A DNA stretch of 64,000 nucleotides from Epinephelus fuscoguttatus (lineage: Eukaryota; Chordata; Actinopteri; Perciformes; Serranidae). The position numbers and the translations under genes were made by a program. Below, one piece after another: positions 52,601 through 63,019 of the stretch (position 1 is its first letter; each line of letters opens with the position of its first letter). The notes below the pieces were generated by a model that had not been told where the DNA came from, ran no database searches, and saw only the letters and a program-made list of their open reading frames with translations. The stretch lies in assembly GCF_011397635.1 (NCBI RefSeq), contig NC_064755.1, forward strand, positions 17,033,282-17,097,281, in the 5' to 3' direction.

Positions 52601-55600
52601 ATTTGATTATTAATCATTCATGCTCCTTCTCACTTACCTTCATGTATTGAATTAAGCTTCACGTAACACAATTAAGTCTTTATAGCAATGCTCCCCTTAT
52701 ACCCTTCACTGCTGGTCTCTGGGTGGCTCTGCTGAACACCCAGTCAGGGTTTCAGACAAGAGCCCAGAACTTTTTGTAGCGTCAAAATTTGATTAAGGCT
52801 TGTGAAAACATTGCTGAAAAGGGATCAGGGAATCAGGGCTTGTAAAGCAGGGATAAATCAAATTATTTCATATAAAACTGATCCTTGCCACCTCTTCTAC
52901 CTCTGAGTGTCAGAACAACAGCACATTCAAATTGCATGAGCTCTTCAGGATGATGTAATTATAAACCGAATCAGGTCCACCATTCACAGATGAATGATTC
53001 ATCACATACAGATGGGATTGGAAAATGAAGGCAATATCATATAGTGTAATTGTACTGCCCAATGTAGATATTAATTATCTCTTTTCATTAGGAAAATGGG
53101 TTTCTGATGAAAGAACTGCACAGTTTACTGTGTTTTCAACAGGAATAGATTTCCTTGTTATTATTTTTATCACAACCCCTCATCACCTGTGAGAATTAAT
53201 ACATTAAAATATAATATTTCCATAGCAACCATATATTATACATTTTACTCCCGTGCTTGCTCCTGTAATGCAAAGGTGTGTCTCAGTGTGAGCTTTAGCG
53301 CCATATAAAGTGCTATCCATTTAGACGTGGAAAAACTTTAATGTTTTGTGATGTAAATGTCTCACCTTTTATTTAATTTTATGTTGTCAACTGACAGCTG
53401 GCTAGCCGCGTCAACATGCGGAAACGTGCCCGCTGCCCACCCCAGTGCACATGCCCACTGCCTGCCCTTCAGCAGTAATTGCCAAATGAGCAGTGCCGCT
53501 TCCTCGCTCCCACCAGACCCAGTTGTTGCGCAGCTTAGTAAACTGAAAATTAGCAAAGCTATCCTATAAACCGGCACGTATAACCGGTCAAAAATATTCT
53601 CAACAGTTAATTGATTAAACTATTAAACAGTTAACTGTTGACATCTCTGCAAAATAGCAGTACAAAACGATTGTCGGGCTCTTGAGCTGCTCCCCTTCTC
53701 ATGTAATACAATCTGAACTAGGGCACAGGGTGCTGCACAACAGCCTGAAAATTGTGCCTAATGTTTTTTCGAAGCCATTTTTCAACGGAAAGAGACTGGT
53801 TATTGGTCCCACCTCATATAAAGATCCTGGAATTGCCCTGCTGTGATGATAACCCCTCTGTGCTTCTCTTCAACTGTTCCCCTCCTCCTTATGCGTCATT
53901 AACTCATTTGTGTTCAGCTCTCAGGTTTTTACTCACAATCACGTCAGTGAGCCGCCTTGAGCCTTTATTAACACAGCCAGTCTTTCGAGGGAAGTCATAG
54001 AACAGCGCTGGGTTCATCATCGCATGAAAAGAAATGAATCTCCTGCCGTGAGACTCTGCCATTGACCCGCACACTGCGACTACTGTCATAGTATAGATTA
54101 TCTTCATAATGAAAAAGTAAACTTTGTATTAGAGTCTGAATGGATGATATTGTTTCTCTATTTCCCTTGATTGTTATCTTTCACAGACAGCTTTCTAATC
54201 TATTATGAGTGTTTTCACAGTCTCAGTCTCTCAGTGTTTACCCCAGTAAACCTGACAAGATGTGACTCTATCAAAAGATCTTCATGTACTGAAGACAATT
54301 GATTTACCTCCTATTTACTGGATTAAAGGTGTTCACCTTGGAAGCTGTTAGACACACACTGCTGAGGTGTTGCTGTTGACGTCTGAGGTGAGGAGCAAAG
54401 GGACAAGAGGATGGTGAATAAAGGAAAGAAAAAAATAACTAAAAGAGGAAGACTTCACACAACAGTTTATAGCTGAAGGACTAAAACGAAAAAAATAAAT
54501 AACACCTGCACTGAAAACATTACTCATCACAAAACAATAAACCAATTGTAACATCAGCTGAGCCGTGGCTATTCTTGTGTTCACTGAAATGTGACTCAGA
54601 CTTTGACAAAATGCACCCACATATCTCACAAATCCAGTTTAAGCCTAAGTGACAAACATTAAATTTAAACTCCTGCTTTAATATGATCTGTCTGCAGTGG
54701 GGTTATTTATCTTTTTGGCTCATCCCGTGATTTGCTGTCTTTCTCTGATCCCTGCTAAATCTCCTCAGCCCTGCTGATCTACTGGGTGCTGGCCTTTATT
54801 ATGAAGACCATCAAGTTTGCCAAGTATACTGAGCATGGCATTGGCCCCAGGCAGCTACGCTATTGCATCACCGGACTGCTGGTGCTGCTGTATGGACTCC
54901 TGCTAGCTGTGGAGATCAATGTCATACTGGGAAGGGTGAGTGTGTGTTGTCTCCAGTGTGTAGTTGTGTGGAGTCATTTGATTGTTGTCTGTTTTTAGCT
55001 TCAGTCACCTCTTCTTTTAGTCTGAAATCCAAGTGACTCCAGTGTTCAGTTATGCTGCCCAGCGGGAGTTAAAAATAGGTTGGATCCAGTGATGCTATGT
55101 TGTTTTTTCCTTTGCCACACATGTTGAGCTGAAAGTAAAGTAACGTTTATGTTGGTGGGTGCAGAGGTTTGGACTGGAGTTACATGACTTTTAATCACGG
55201 CAGGCTTGAGTCACAAATTCGATGACTTTAGACTCGACACAATCAAAGAACACTTGCAACTCAACTTGTGATTTTAACACCATTGACTCATGACTTCACT
55301 TTGACTTGAGCCTGTTGACTTGAAAATAATTGATACCTTCCTCCAAGCTCAAAGACCAGAAAAGTATGCTATTTTGAAATGTGCCACACATCAGTTTATT
55401 TTCCTCAATTTGCTGATTCAGCTGACACTGACACTACTCATTTCCAGCATGTTCATAACTAATTCTGGGGGCTGGAGCCTATCCCAGCTGACAGTGGGCG
55501 ACAGGTGGGGTACACCCTGGACAGGTCGCCAGACTATCACAGGGCTGACACATAGAGACAATCATTCACACTCACATTCACACCTACGGACAATTTAGCA

Positions 55601-58600
55601 TTGCTAATTAACCTACATGTCTTTGGACAGTGGGAGGAAGCCGGAGTATCCCGAGAAAACCCACACTGACACGGGGAGAACATGCAAACTCCACACAGGA
55701 GGGCTCCCTCCTGGATACGAACCAGGACCCTCTTGCTGTGAGGTGACAGTGCTAACCACTACACCACCGTGCCGCCTAGCTTATTGCATTATGACTTGTT
55801 TGGGACTCGAAACTTAAAGTTGGGACTTGACTTTGGACTTGCCTGTTTTGACTTGGGACTTGAGTGCGAGGACTTGAGCCTTACTTGCAAAACAATGACT
55901 TTGTTCTACCTCTGGGTGCGTGTCACAGCCTTGATGGTAGTAAAGGAGACACGAATGTCTGTACCAAATTTCACAGTAATGCATCCAGTAATTGTTGGGA
56001 TATTTCAGTCTGGAGCAAAGCAGTGACTCGACTGTCTGACCAGCATCGCCATTCCTAAAGAAATTCCTATTCATAAAGAAACAAAAAACAAACTTCTCAT
56101 GAAAAATGCAGCAAAAATAAGGCAATAAAATATAAACACACCTAGAATCATAAAAGGAAGGTTAAAAAAGAATTACAGATCATAGCATGAAGATGAAGGC
56201 CAGTTCCTCTCAGCTTTATGACACCGACAATAATACCCTCAGGCTGCCATCTGGCTCATACGTGGGTCAAAGGTGTGCCAGCATGGTGCTTTTGCTGATT
56301 TTGAGAGCAGAGGGAGCATTTTGTTTCTCTTCTATAATTTATCTGGCTGTATCGATTGCACAACAAGCCAATCACAGTCATATTTTTTGATTATTCAGTT
56401 CCTGACATTTTCAGTCACCCTTTTTGAGCCCAGCTGAGAAAATGTCAGACCAGTGTGTACTTTTCCCTGTGGTCAATTTAGAGTGTGTTTGTGTCTGTTG
56501 ACCTCTGCCCTGAGCACACATCTGTTAGTGAATCTGACTCTCCTGGATAAATAGCAAATAGAGGGATTTCCCATCATGCCCTGCACTCAGTCTGTTGACA
56601 CACACGCCCTGTTTGAACCTTTTGTTGGAGTGTTTTTAGTGGATCATAGCTGTGTGGTTCATTTAGCAGTTCATTATAAATGAGCTCTTTTACAGAAATT
56701 CAGTCGTTTATATGATGAAAAAAATAGTTTTTGCATTGTAAATGCATTTTATTGTTGATTTTGCAGTAATCACAGCTTCACTAATCCTCTCTTGACTTAT
56801 GATCGGCTTCCCTAACCCAAAAATGCTAATCCTTCCAATTGTTCAGTCAAATTCAACTAATTAATAAACAACAAAACATGAATCTGCAAAACACAGTTGG
56901 CGAATATTATTCTTATCTTGACCTATTTTCAAAATAAAGCCATGAAAACAGAATATTATGAGACCTATTGCATCATGAAATTAATATAATTTGTTATGTG
57001 TTTATAAATAGCACCCAGTGTTTGGATGTATTCGGTGGTGACTCATCTGCCAGTCAATAACCTAGTTTCCATAAAGCTTTAAAAACATGCACAGACTCTG
57101 TTTCACTGTCTTCATAAAATATTCTCAAGATAAATTTCACTGTAGTGCATCTATCATTTTCTGTTTCTTCTCAGTAAAATGGTTGTGAAAGAAGAACATA
57201 CATGGGAAATGTTACGCTTTGCCAAGATTCAGCCATCGTGACATCAGACAGCCTGCAATTAATACACAATAGAGAGAGCTTTTATCTTTCAGCTGCTACA
57301 GTTTATCCCGCTGACAAGAGTGTGTCACATTTTCTTGTTGTTCTTGGATGCAGTATAAGGAAGATTATAATTGTTATCTCCGTTGTTATGTTGTTTGAAT
57401 GAATGAATCACTGTTTACACAGCTGTTGCACATTTTTATATTCACCTTCGATTTTCAGGCTGCTGCAGATGATACAGTACCTCGAACAATAGATCAAACT
57501 TGTGTTTCTGTCCGTTCTTTTCTCCCAGCGCTACATGTGTTTCGCCAACCCAACAGAGGTGAAGCCCCCCGAGGACCTCCAGGACCTGGGTGTTCGTTTT
57601 CTGCAGCCCTTTGTCAACCTGTTGTCCAAAGCCACCTACTGGTGGATGAACACCTTCATCACCAACGCTCACAGACGACCCATCGACCTCAAGGTCATTG
57701 GCAAACTGCCCATTGCGATGAGAGCCCTCACCAACTACATAAAGCTACGCAAGGCCTTCGAAGACCAGAAGGTGAGTGCACCAGCTGGTTTAGTTTTCTT
57801 TAGAGTGGTTATTTTCTTCTTTATGGAAAAAGAAAACATGGGATTACAGCCCAGTGCTGAAATCAAGTCAGCCCACAGACCAGTGTGAAAAGGCATCAAA
57901 ACACACACAGCTGACATGAGAGTAATTCAACCATACAATGTACAGTAGGAGTATCATATAAGCACGCGAGTATGGTGAGCAAATTTCTACCATTTACCTA
58001 GAAACTGGAGGACTCCTTTTCAGTCTGTAATAACACTTAATGTAACATTTTCTTCAGATCTTTTCAAATGTGGGAACACCGTTGAATTTTAGATCTGAGA
58101 TCTTGTAGTTCATTGCGTCATTGGTGCTGAATAAATAATCATTGACGTGTCAGGCGTTGGTGCAGATGGCAACAGAAAGTAACAGAAGATGATTTGTATG
58201 TTGGAAAGAAAATCTGCAGAAAGGGGATAATACTTTTGGGCTGTTTCTCCCACGACTCCTAGTTTTTGTCAGAAGTAAAATGTTGAAGCATTTTGTGCAG
58301 AAATAACAAAGAGAATGTCTTCATGTGGAGTGACCTTAGGCTGTTTTAAGCAAACATACTCGGGCAAACCAGATTACGAAGTGGGAGAAAAATTCCATCT
58401 CATTCTGAATGTGGTGATTATCATCAAGGGATCAACTTGGAGCTCCCACTCACAGACACAAACAAAGATTTAAGTATTTATGTAAGAGCTTAGCGTGCAG
58501 CTTGTTTGGCTCCTTATGACCCCACTTCACTTTATTTAGAGCCCATTTGTTAGTTCAACTGTCATCATAAATCTTGAGTTTGCAATGTTGCATTATTGTC

Positions 58601-61600
58601 TGTTGGTGGGTCTGACATGTGCATGAAGTGATCTGGGAATCTTACAGTGTTGTTTGTTTTTTTTGTTTAAATGCTGCTGTTCTCATAAAATACGATGAAC
58701 TCTGTCCTGTGATGACTCATCTCTGGCTGAACTGGGACCATTAAACTGTATTCAGATGTCACACAGATCATTAGTCAATAGTGTAAACCTTAAAATGTGT
58801 CTTTAAACATGGACACATGCTCAAGCTTATTCTATCTATCTTAGTCCTACTGAAGCTGCAGTTGGCGACTTTTATAAAATAACTTTTGTTTTGCATATTT
58901 GCTGAAACTGTCACTATATCCTTACAGTGGCTGATGAGACGGATAATCTGTGAAACAAATCTTTTTCCTCCTCTTAGTGCTTCTGATGGTAGTTGCAAGA
59001 ATCCACCACATGAAAACAACCCATTAGAGACGAGGAGTCTTTAATGCAGCTGCTCATTAACTCTGGTAAATTGTCAACTAGGCAGCACTGATTAAACATG
59101 AATCAATTTTCTATTACTTCTTTGTCTTTTTCTCACCTCAAATGTTTTCAGAAACACAATTTTGTGGACTGTTCTGGTGTAAAATGAAAAAGCTTGTGAC
59201 CCGGCTGCAACTTTTACAACAGCCGAGCAAAAACCAAACACCACCCATTTGCCGGAGCAGTGATTTACATGACTGACAGCTGCATTAGAGAGTCCTCGGT
59301 TCTGATGCAGTGTTGGATTCAAGTGATTGCCATCAGAGGCAGTAGGAAGAGGATGAGGAAGATTATTTTTTCACTGACTATCTGTCTGTACTTCTTTTAG
59401 AATATAGTCTATAAAGACAAAAAGTTCTTTTCATAAAAGTCAACAACTGTAGCTTTAAGTTATATTTTGTTCCCTGTCACAAAGTTTAATACAGTCTCGC
59501 CACTTTATATCTTTAACACTTCTTTTGTGTCAGAGAGGTGTTAATTAAACACAGTGCTTCTTTAAGGTTCCTGTTTATGGTGTTGTTTTGATTTGCATTA
59601 CTGTTTACTGTGAGGTGTTTCTAATAATGTTTCTCCGCCGTGTATGTGATGGAGGTGGACAAAGTGTTAGACACCTTTCATGATAAGGGTCACACAGTGG
59701 CTCAGTGGTTAGCACTGCTGTCATTTCAAACCTGATGTCCAGCTCGGGTGTTTCTCTGCGGAGTTTACATGTTGTCCCTCTGTTTTTATGGGTTTCCTCT
59801 TATAGTCAGAAGACATGCAGATTTAGTGAACTGGAAACTCTAAATTGTTTAATACTTGCTGTCTTGGGAGTTCTCCTGGCTCCTGTCCAACAAATGCTGG
59901 GATACTTGAGCCCTCTAAGACTCTAAGTTGGTGAAGAAAGTGGGTGGATGGATGCTGCTCAATACAACAGCAGCCAGGATTTGGTGGTTTGATGAAGTGA
60001 AGTGAAATCTAGTTTGGACAAAAGCGATGCAATCAAAATGTAAAAGCTGCCATTTGAAAAATCAAACAACGCTGCCTCCTATAAAAAGAAATATTGACAT
60101 ATTTTCACATCCTCTTTTGCAATATTGACACATGGGCTAGTTTGCAATACAGCTCCTCTAAATTTGTAGATAATGTAGAAGAGGTTTGGTACAGAATTGA
60201 GGAGGCAGATGAAACTGCTTTTGTTTGTGCTGTGTCAGAGAGGTGTACATAATATTTTTGGTTCTCACTTTTTGCACGCTGATCTCCTCCCAAGGCGGTG
60301 TTCTTCCAGTCTTATTAATTTAATCCAAACTGGAGATGCTCCTGCGTCACATATTATTTCTCCTCCTCCCTCCTTCTTTTTTTCCCTCTCCCTTCGTCTC
60401 ACTTTCGGAGCACGTGTCAGGGGTCAGAGGTGAAGGGCCTCCTGCACAGGGTCATTGTTTTCCAGTGTTTGGAAGGTTGCGGACATTCGTCACTGCTGCA
60501 TGTGCGTCCGGTGTGAACGCAACCCCACTTCCTTCCGGCAGGAGCGAAGGATGAGAGAGATTGAGAGATCCCAGTGGAGAGGTGGGGGGGTGGGGCATTT
60601 AGAGGAGAGCCCGGAGGCAGCGGGTCATTCCCATTCGACTGTGAACGAGGCGACATCCCGACCCCTGCGGGGGTGAAAGCACTGCACTTCATGGGAAGCT
60701 AGTTTCACTCTGAGTGTGTGAGAAGAAACGTCCTCCTTCCGTCTCGTTTGAACCCTAGGTAGAAAGAAATAGTGTGTGTGTGTGTGTTTGTTTGAGTGAG
60801 TGACGTTCACAGTGACACTATGTTTTATATGAAGGCCGAGGTTCAGCGTGAGCTCAGATGGAAAGATAGGAACATTCACGTCTGTTCTCACAGTTCTGAG
60901 TGGATCAGTCTTGTTCACAGTGATGCACGTGCACACACACTCACTGTGAAAATGTCCTGGGAGTGTTTGCTGCACCATGACGGCCCAGATGTTTTCTCTG
61001 ATCATTGCTAACTCACTGAACCAAGCTGCTGTGTTGTTTGTGAAGGTAATATATTTCGGATGTCATGCTATAAATTAATATAAGGAAGCTCTTCCAGTCC
61101 GCCTCAGAAAAATCTTTTTATCTCTCAAAATTATTGCTTATGACTTGGCATTTTCTTTTGTCATTTGAAGTCATTTGAAAACCCTCAGCTTTTTTTCACT
61201 TGCTGTTTAATCCCCGTCCTCTGCACCACCGTCATGGTTTTCCTGCACCATGAGTTACAGAGCAGTTAAACATGACTGACTGAGCTCCACTGTGAAATTC
61301 ACCATTAATCACCACATCCCATGATGCAGCAGCAGCAGCAGCAGTGGAGAGGATGGAAGTCCTTAACCTGACCTCATTTTGCAGGTTTCTTATGCAGTGA
61401 TGGAGCGACTTGAGTTAATGATGTGTCAATTCAGCTGTTATGTACAAGCAATTACTTTCTCTTGCCCTGTTAGCAGGCTGTATTGTCTAACCCAGTTTTT
61501 GTTCTTTCTCTTGTTGTGCTGCCAGTTGAGCTCCTCGGAGAAATGGCTGTGCATAATGTTTAGTGCAAAGAAGAGTTTGAGCCTCATGTAAAAATGTAAA

Positions 61601-62327
61601 TGTTTCCCAAATAGATAATTTATATTTGGGATTTAAAATTTAAGAATCCAAATCCTTTAACCTCTTCTACTCCACCATTCCCCACCATTTTTGCCTTTTT
61701 TAGGGAAGACAGTGGATCTTTAGGGGGAGATAGTGGGTCAGCGGTATTTGCCATCTGAACATCTAAGAACCTGAAGATGAATTTGAGATGCAGCTCAGCA
61801 CCGTGCGTCAAGTTTCTAGTTATAAATCTATAATGAACATTTAAAGGTAAAGAGTGACTAAGGGCTTAGAACATTATGAAGAACCTATATGATGTCTTTT
61901 ATCTTGCCCATCTGTGTCTCATAAGTACTTGCAGATTCAGAGTCTAATATAATGCCAGTATTTTCACTCTAGCTTTAAAACTTAGCCTGCTCCAGTCTCT
62001 GAAAGACACTAATGTCGGCAGGGGGTTGCTGTGTCCACGCAGAGCACAAGAGGTTAAAGTAGACAAAATTGCTAATGAGTCACTACTGATTAGCTGAATT
62101 CAGCCTCTGTCCCCTCTTTCTTTTTTACCATCCCTCAGAGGCCTCAGGGCACAGCACCCCAGGGCCCAAAGTTGATCTGGGAAGCCTTGAGGAAAGCATT
62201 CGGCAGACCCCTCATCCTCAGCATCACATTCCGTTTCCTGGCCGACCTGCTTGGCTTCGCCGGCCCACTGTGCATCTCCGGCATCGTCCATCACATCAGC
62301 AAGGACAACCGCACCATTCAGCAGCCG
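41891..62327 (+). CDS. abcc8: ABCC8 / SUR1, KATP channel regulatory subunit, exons 1-6 (partial)
   Basis: Coding exons 41891-42038, 48408-48549, 52453-52574, 54769-54935, 57529-57771 and 62139-62327. Lengths are 148, 142, 122, 167, 243 and 189 nt, all with GT/AG borders, 337 codons in all. The cumulative boundaries (148, 290, 412, 579, 822, 1011) are those I recall for human ABCC8. The ATG has a strong context (CCACCATGT). The protein starts [17 protein letters not shown] and keeps Cys6 and Cys26, the extracellular disulfide pair of SUR1, plus the N10 glycosylation sequon (NNS). Exons 1-5 cover the five-helix TMD0, which contacts Kir6.2. Exon 5 carries [18 protein letters not shown] of the L0 linker, and exon 6 enters TMD1 ([19 protein letters not shown]). 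The two nucleotide-binding domains lie beyond the window. SUR1 couples ATP/ADP to insulin secretion. ABCC9 is less likely given MSLAFCG. Confidence 0.96.
42039..43300. other. abcc8 intron 1, proximal part
   Basis: No exon seen. 43000-43270 is less AT-rich, with 'GGATTTATTGACAACTC' and 'TTCCGGGTCAAACACC', possibly an LTR or other element fragment, unproven. Confidence 0.35.
43320..43925. repeat. Fish dispersed repeat with (TG)n and (GTCT)n
   Basis: 'GATATCTCAAAAACTATTAGATGGATTGCCATGAAATTTG' style text is a teleost repeat I recognise; related text on the other strand is at 55920-56030. (TG)n lies at 43635-43673 and (GTCT)n at about 43762-43783. Confidence 0.55.
43924..45236. mobile_element. 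DNA transposon-like unit with a nested repeat
   Basis: Left end AGGGGTGTAAATC; right end, inverted, AAGGGTGTAACGATCC. Both subterminal regions are rich in CGATA/ATCGAT motifs. A separate repeat, 'AAATGGACCTGCATTTGTATTGCG...CGCTCTACCTCTGAGCCAC' type, occupies about 44750-45065. It resembles a hAT-like non-autonomous element carrying a later insertion; no target duplication could be fixed. Confidence 0.5.
45640..45735. mobile_element. Half of a degraded TTAA-type element
   Basis: Ends 'GCTACACACTGGAATTTTAAC', similar to the right end of the other TTAA elements (CTACACATCGGACCCTTAA at 35242). The left half is not found. Confidence 0.4.
46227..47401. mobile_element. TTAA-flanked transposon (Kolobok/piggyBac-like target), non-autonomous
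   Basis: Perfect 15-bp inverted ends, AGGGCCAGTGTGTAA (46227-46241) and its inverse (47387-47401), flanked by TTAA on both sides (46223-46226, 47402-47405). 1175 bp. It contains an open frame starting at 46732 with a splice donor near 47011. No transposase is seen. Confidence 0.75.
46732..47012 (+). CDS. Element-borne N-terminal coding exon (hypothetical)
   Basis: Starts [20 protein letters not shown] and continues with [12 protein letters not shown], an acidic head followed by a basic segment ([12 protein letters not shown]). It runs open about 94 codons and meets CGTG|GTAAGT, a strong donor, near 47012. The PYxFEPE motif resembles the N-terminus of a group of teleost proteins annotated as P2X7-like and often repeat-associated; this is recall, not a search. 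No partner exon is visible in the element. It could be a captured or orphan first exon. Confidence 0.4.
47407..48407. other. abcc8 intron 1, distal part
   Basis: No exon. Poly-A runs at about 47614-47627 and 48248-48260. Nothing else recognised. Confidence 0.45.
48975..49060. repeat. GCTAGCATGCTAAA-type short tandem repeat
   Basis: Three irregular copies of '(GC)TAGCATGCTAA' spaced by A runs; AGCATGCT is itself palindromic. Confidence 0.55.
49601..50662. mobile_element. Element with TTCTATGTT arrays and a long hairpin
   Basis: About eight forward copies of a (G)TTCTATGTTCCC-like motif lie at 49601-49770 and inverted copies at 49781-49830, with more inverted copies at 50612-50655. Within the left cluster, arms 49667-49730 and 49781-49843 form a near-perfect hairpin. 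TTGGGGGCAATTTTGGCCCCC occurs twice in direct orientation (49875 and 50511). The outer clusters face each other, so the whole is probably one transposable unit of about 1.06 kb. Frames here read MFPGFYV-type repeats and are not genes. Confidence 0.65.
50663..51726. other. abcc8 intron 2 stretch
   Basis: AT-rich; a T run at 51361-51375. No exon or clear element. Confidence 0.4.
51727..51905 (+). mobile_element. tRNA-derived SINE
   Basis: Polymerase III A-box-like TAGCTTAATGGGTAGAGC at 51736-51753 and B-box-like GGTTTGAGTCC at 51792-51802, followed by a conserved 3' body (GGCCCTTTGCTGCATGTC, then CT-rich) and an A-rich tail. This layout is a retroposed tRNA-headed SINE of a type very common in percomorph fish. 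Confidence 0.8.
52575..54768. other. abcc8 intron 3
   Basis: No exon. A GC-richer patch at 53395-53560 with 'TTAACTGTTGACATCTCTG' at 53628-53645 may be transposon-derived, but ends could not be found. Confidence 0.35.
55195..55915. mobile_element. Nested repeat: GACTTGAG-rich element interrupted by a SINE
   Basis: Flanks 55195-55320 and 55795-55905 are rich in ACTTGAG/GACTTG words on both sides and look like halves of one old element. Between them sits a separate unit at 55462-55779. The pair therefore records two insertion events. Confidence 0.55.
55462..55779 (-). mobile_element. tRNA-headed SINE-like repeat, minus orientation
   Basis: On the minus strand it begins GGCGGCACGGTGGTGTAGTG, with TGGTTAGCAC (A-box-like) and GGTTCGTATCC (B-box-like). 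The body includes 'GTTTGCATGTTCTCCCCGTG' and 'GGACAATTTAG' inverse text and ends in 'GCTCCAGCCCCCAG'. This is one of the most abundant teleost repeats. Confidence 0.75.
55916..57528. other. abcc8 intron 4 remainder
   Basis: 55920-56030 carries an inverse relative of the 43340 repeat. Otherwise AT-rich with no exon seen. Confidence 0.4.
57772..58850. other. abcc8 intron 5, first part
   Basis: No exon or clear element. Confidence 0.4.
58853..59456. mobile_element. Inverted-repeat element, copy 2 (abcc8 intron 5)
   Basis: AAGCTGCAGTTGGCGACTTT at the left is the near inverse of AAAGTCAACAACTGTAGCTT at the right. It shares interior text with the 32598-33162 copy (ATCTGTGAAA, TAGTGCTTCTGATGG). 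No transposase frame. Confidence 0.7.
59690..59935 (+). mobile_element. Degraded SINE, relative of 55462-55779
   Basis: Begins CAGTGGCTCAGTGGTTAGCACTG-style head and continues with 'ACATGCAGATTTAGTGAACTGG' and 'ACTCTAAATTG' body text. The B box is lost. Confidence 0.6.
60360..60720. promoter_or_regulatory. GC/CpG-richer patch in abcc8 intron 5
   Basis: CpG frequency and GC are higher than in the flanks (CACGTG near 60411; CCGGTGTGAACG, GACATCCCGACCCCTGCGGGGG). It may be an intronic enhancer or internal promoter. No exon is supported. Confidence 0.3.
60721..62138. other. abcc8 intron 5, last part
   Basis: A short GT run near 60773-60788 and (CAG)n near 61327-61342. Nothing else recognised. 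Confidence 0.4.
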
Positions 62328-62962
62328 GTGAGGGGTCAACCACACTGCCATACACCTACTAGGGTAGCGTAGCCTGACATGATGTAAGGAATTAAACCCT
62401 GTCCTTAGAAAGCAAATGTAGCTGCTGAATTTGTTTCTCATTTTCACTGGATAATTCGAAGGATCCAATGTTATCTTCTTTATTGCTAGTGATTTGTGAT
62501 TCCCTGAAAAAAAGCTATGGTATACGGTCATAAGCTCCAGAGCTAGTGAGTAAACCTCGAGTCTGCCATGTCACACCATTTTTTAAAGTTACTCTGAAGA
62601 TATTTAATGTGATTACAGCCTTCTTAAAAATATTTAGTGAAAAATGGAACAACCCTGTCTAATTTTGGTTTTGTAAATTTCTCCAAAATCTAGCTGTCAA
62701 ATTTTGTAGTACTATTAATACAATATTAATTATTATTATAAAACTAACCAGGCTTAACCTGCTTGTCTAGTCTTCTCTCCTCAGCTGCAGTTTTCTTACA
62801 TCTCCTCCTTCAACAGCTTCAGTTTTACTCTCTTTTTGCCTGATTAGTGTGTCCCTACATTATTTCATAAAGGCCTTGGAAACCTGATTTCACATCTAAG
62901 CAGCACTAACAGTAAAGTTTGTAGAAAAAGCAATTTATAGTTATCATATATGAAGAGCTTGC

Positions 62963-63019
<57 letters not shown>

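Noticed and set aside
57399-57803. 134-codon frame overlapping abcc8 exon 5
   Set aside because: Wrong frame; the abcc8 frame of the same exon encodes the conserved L0 linker.
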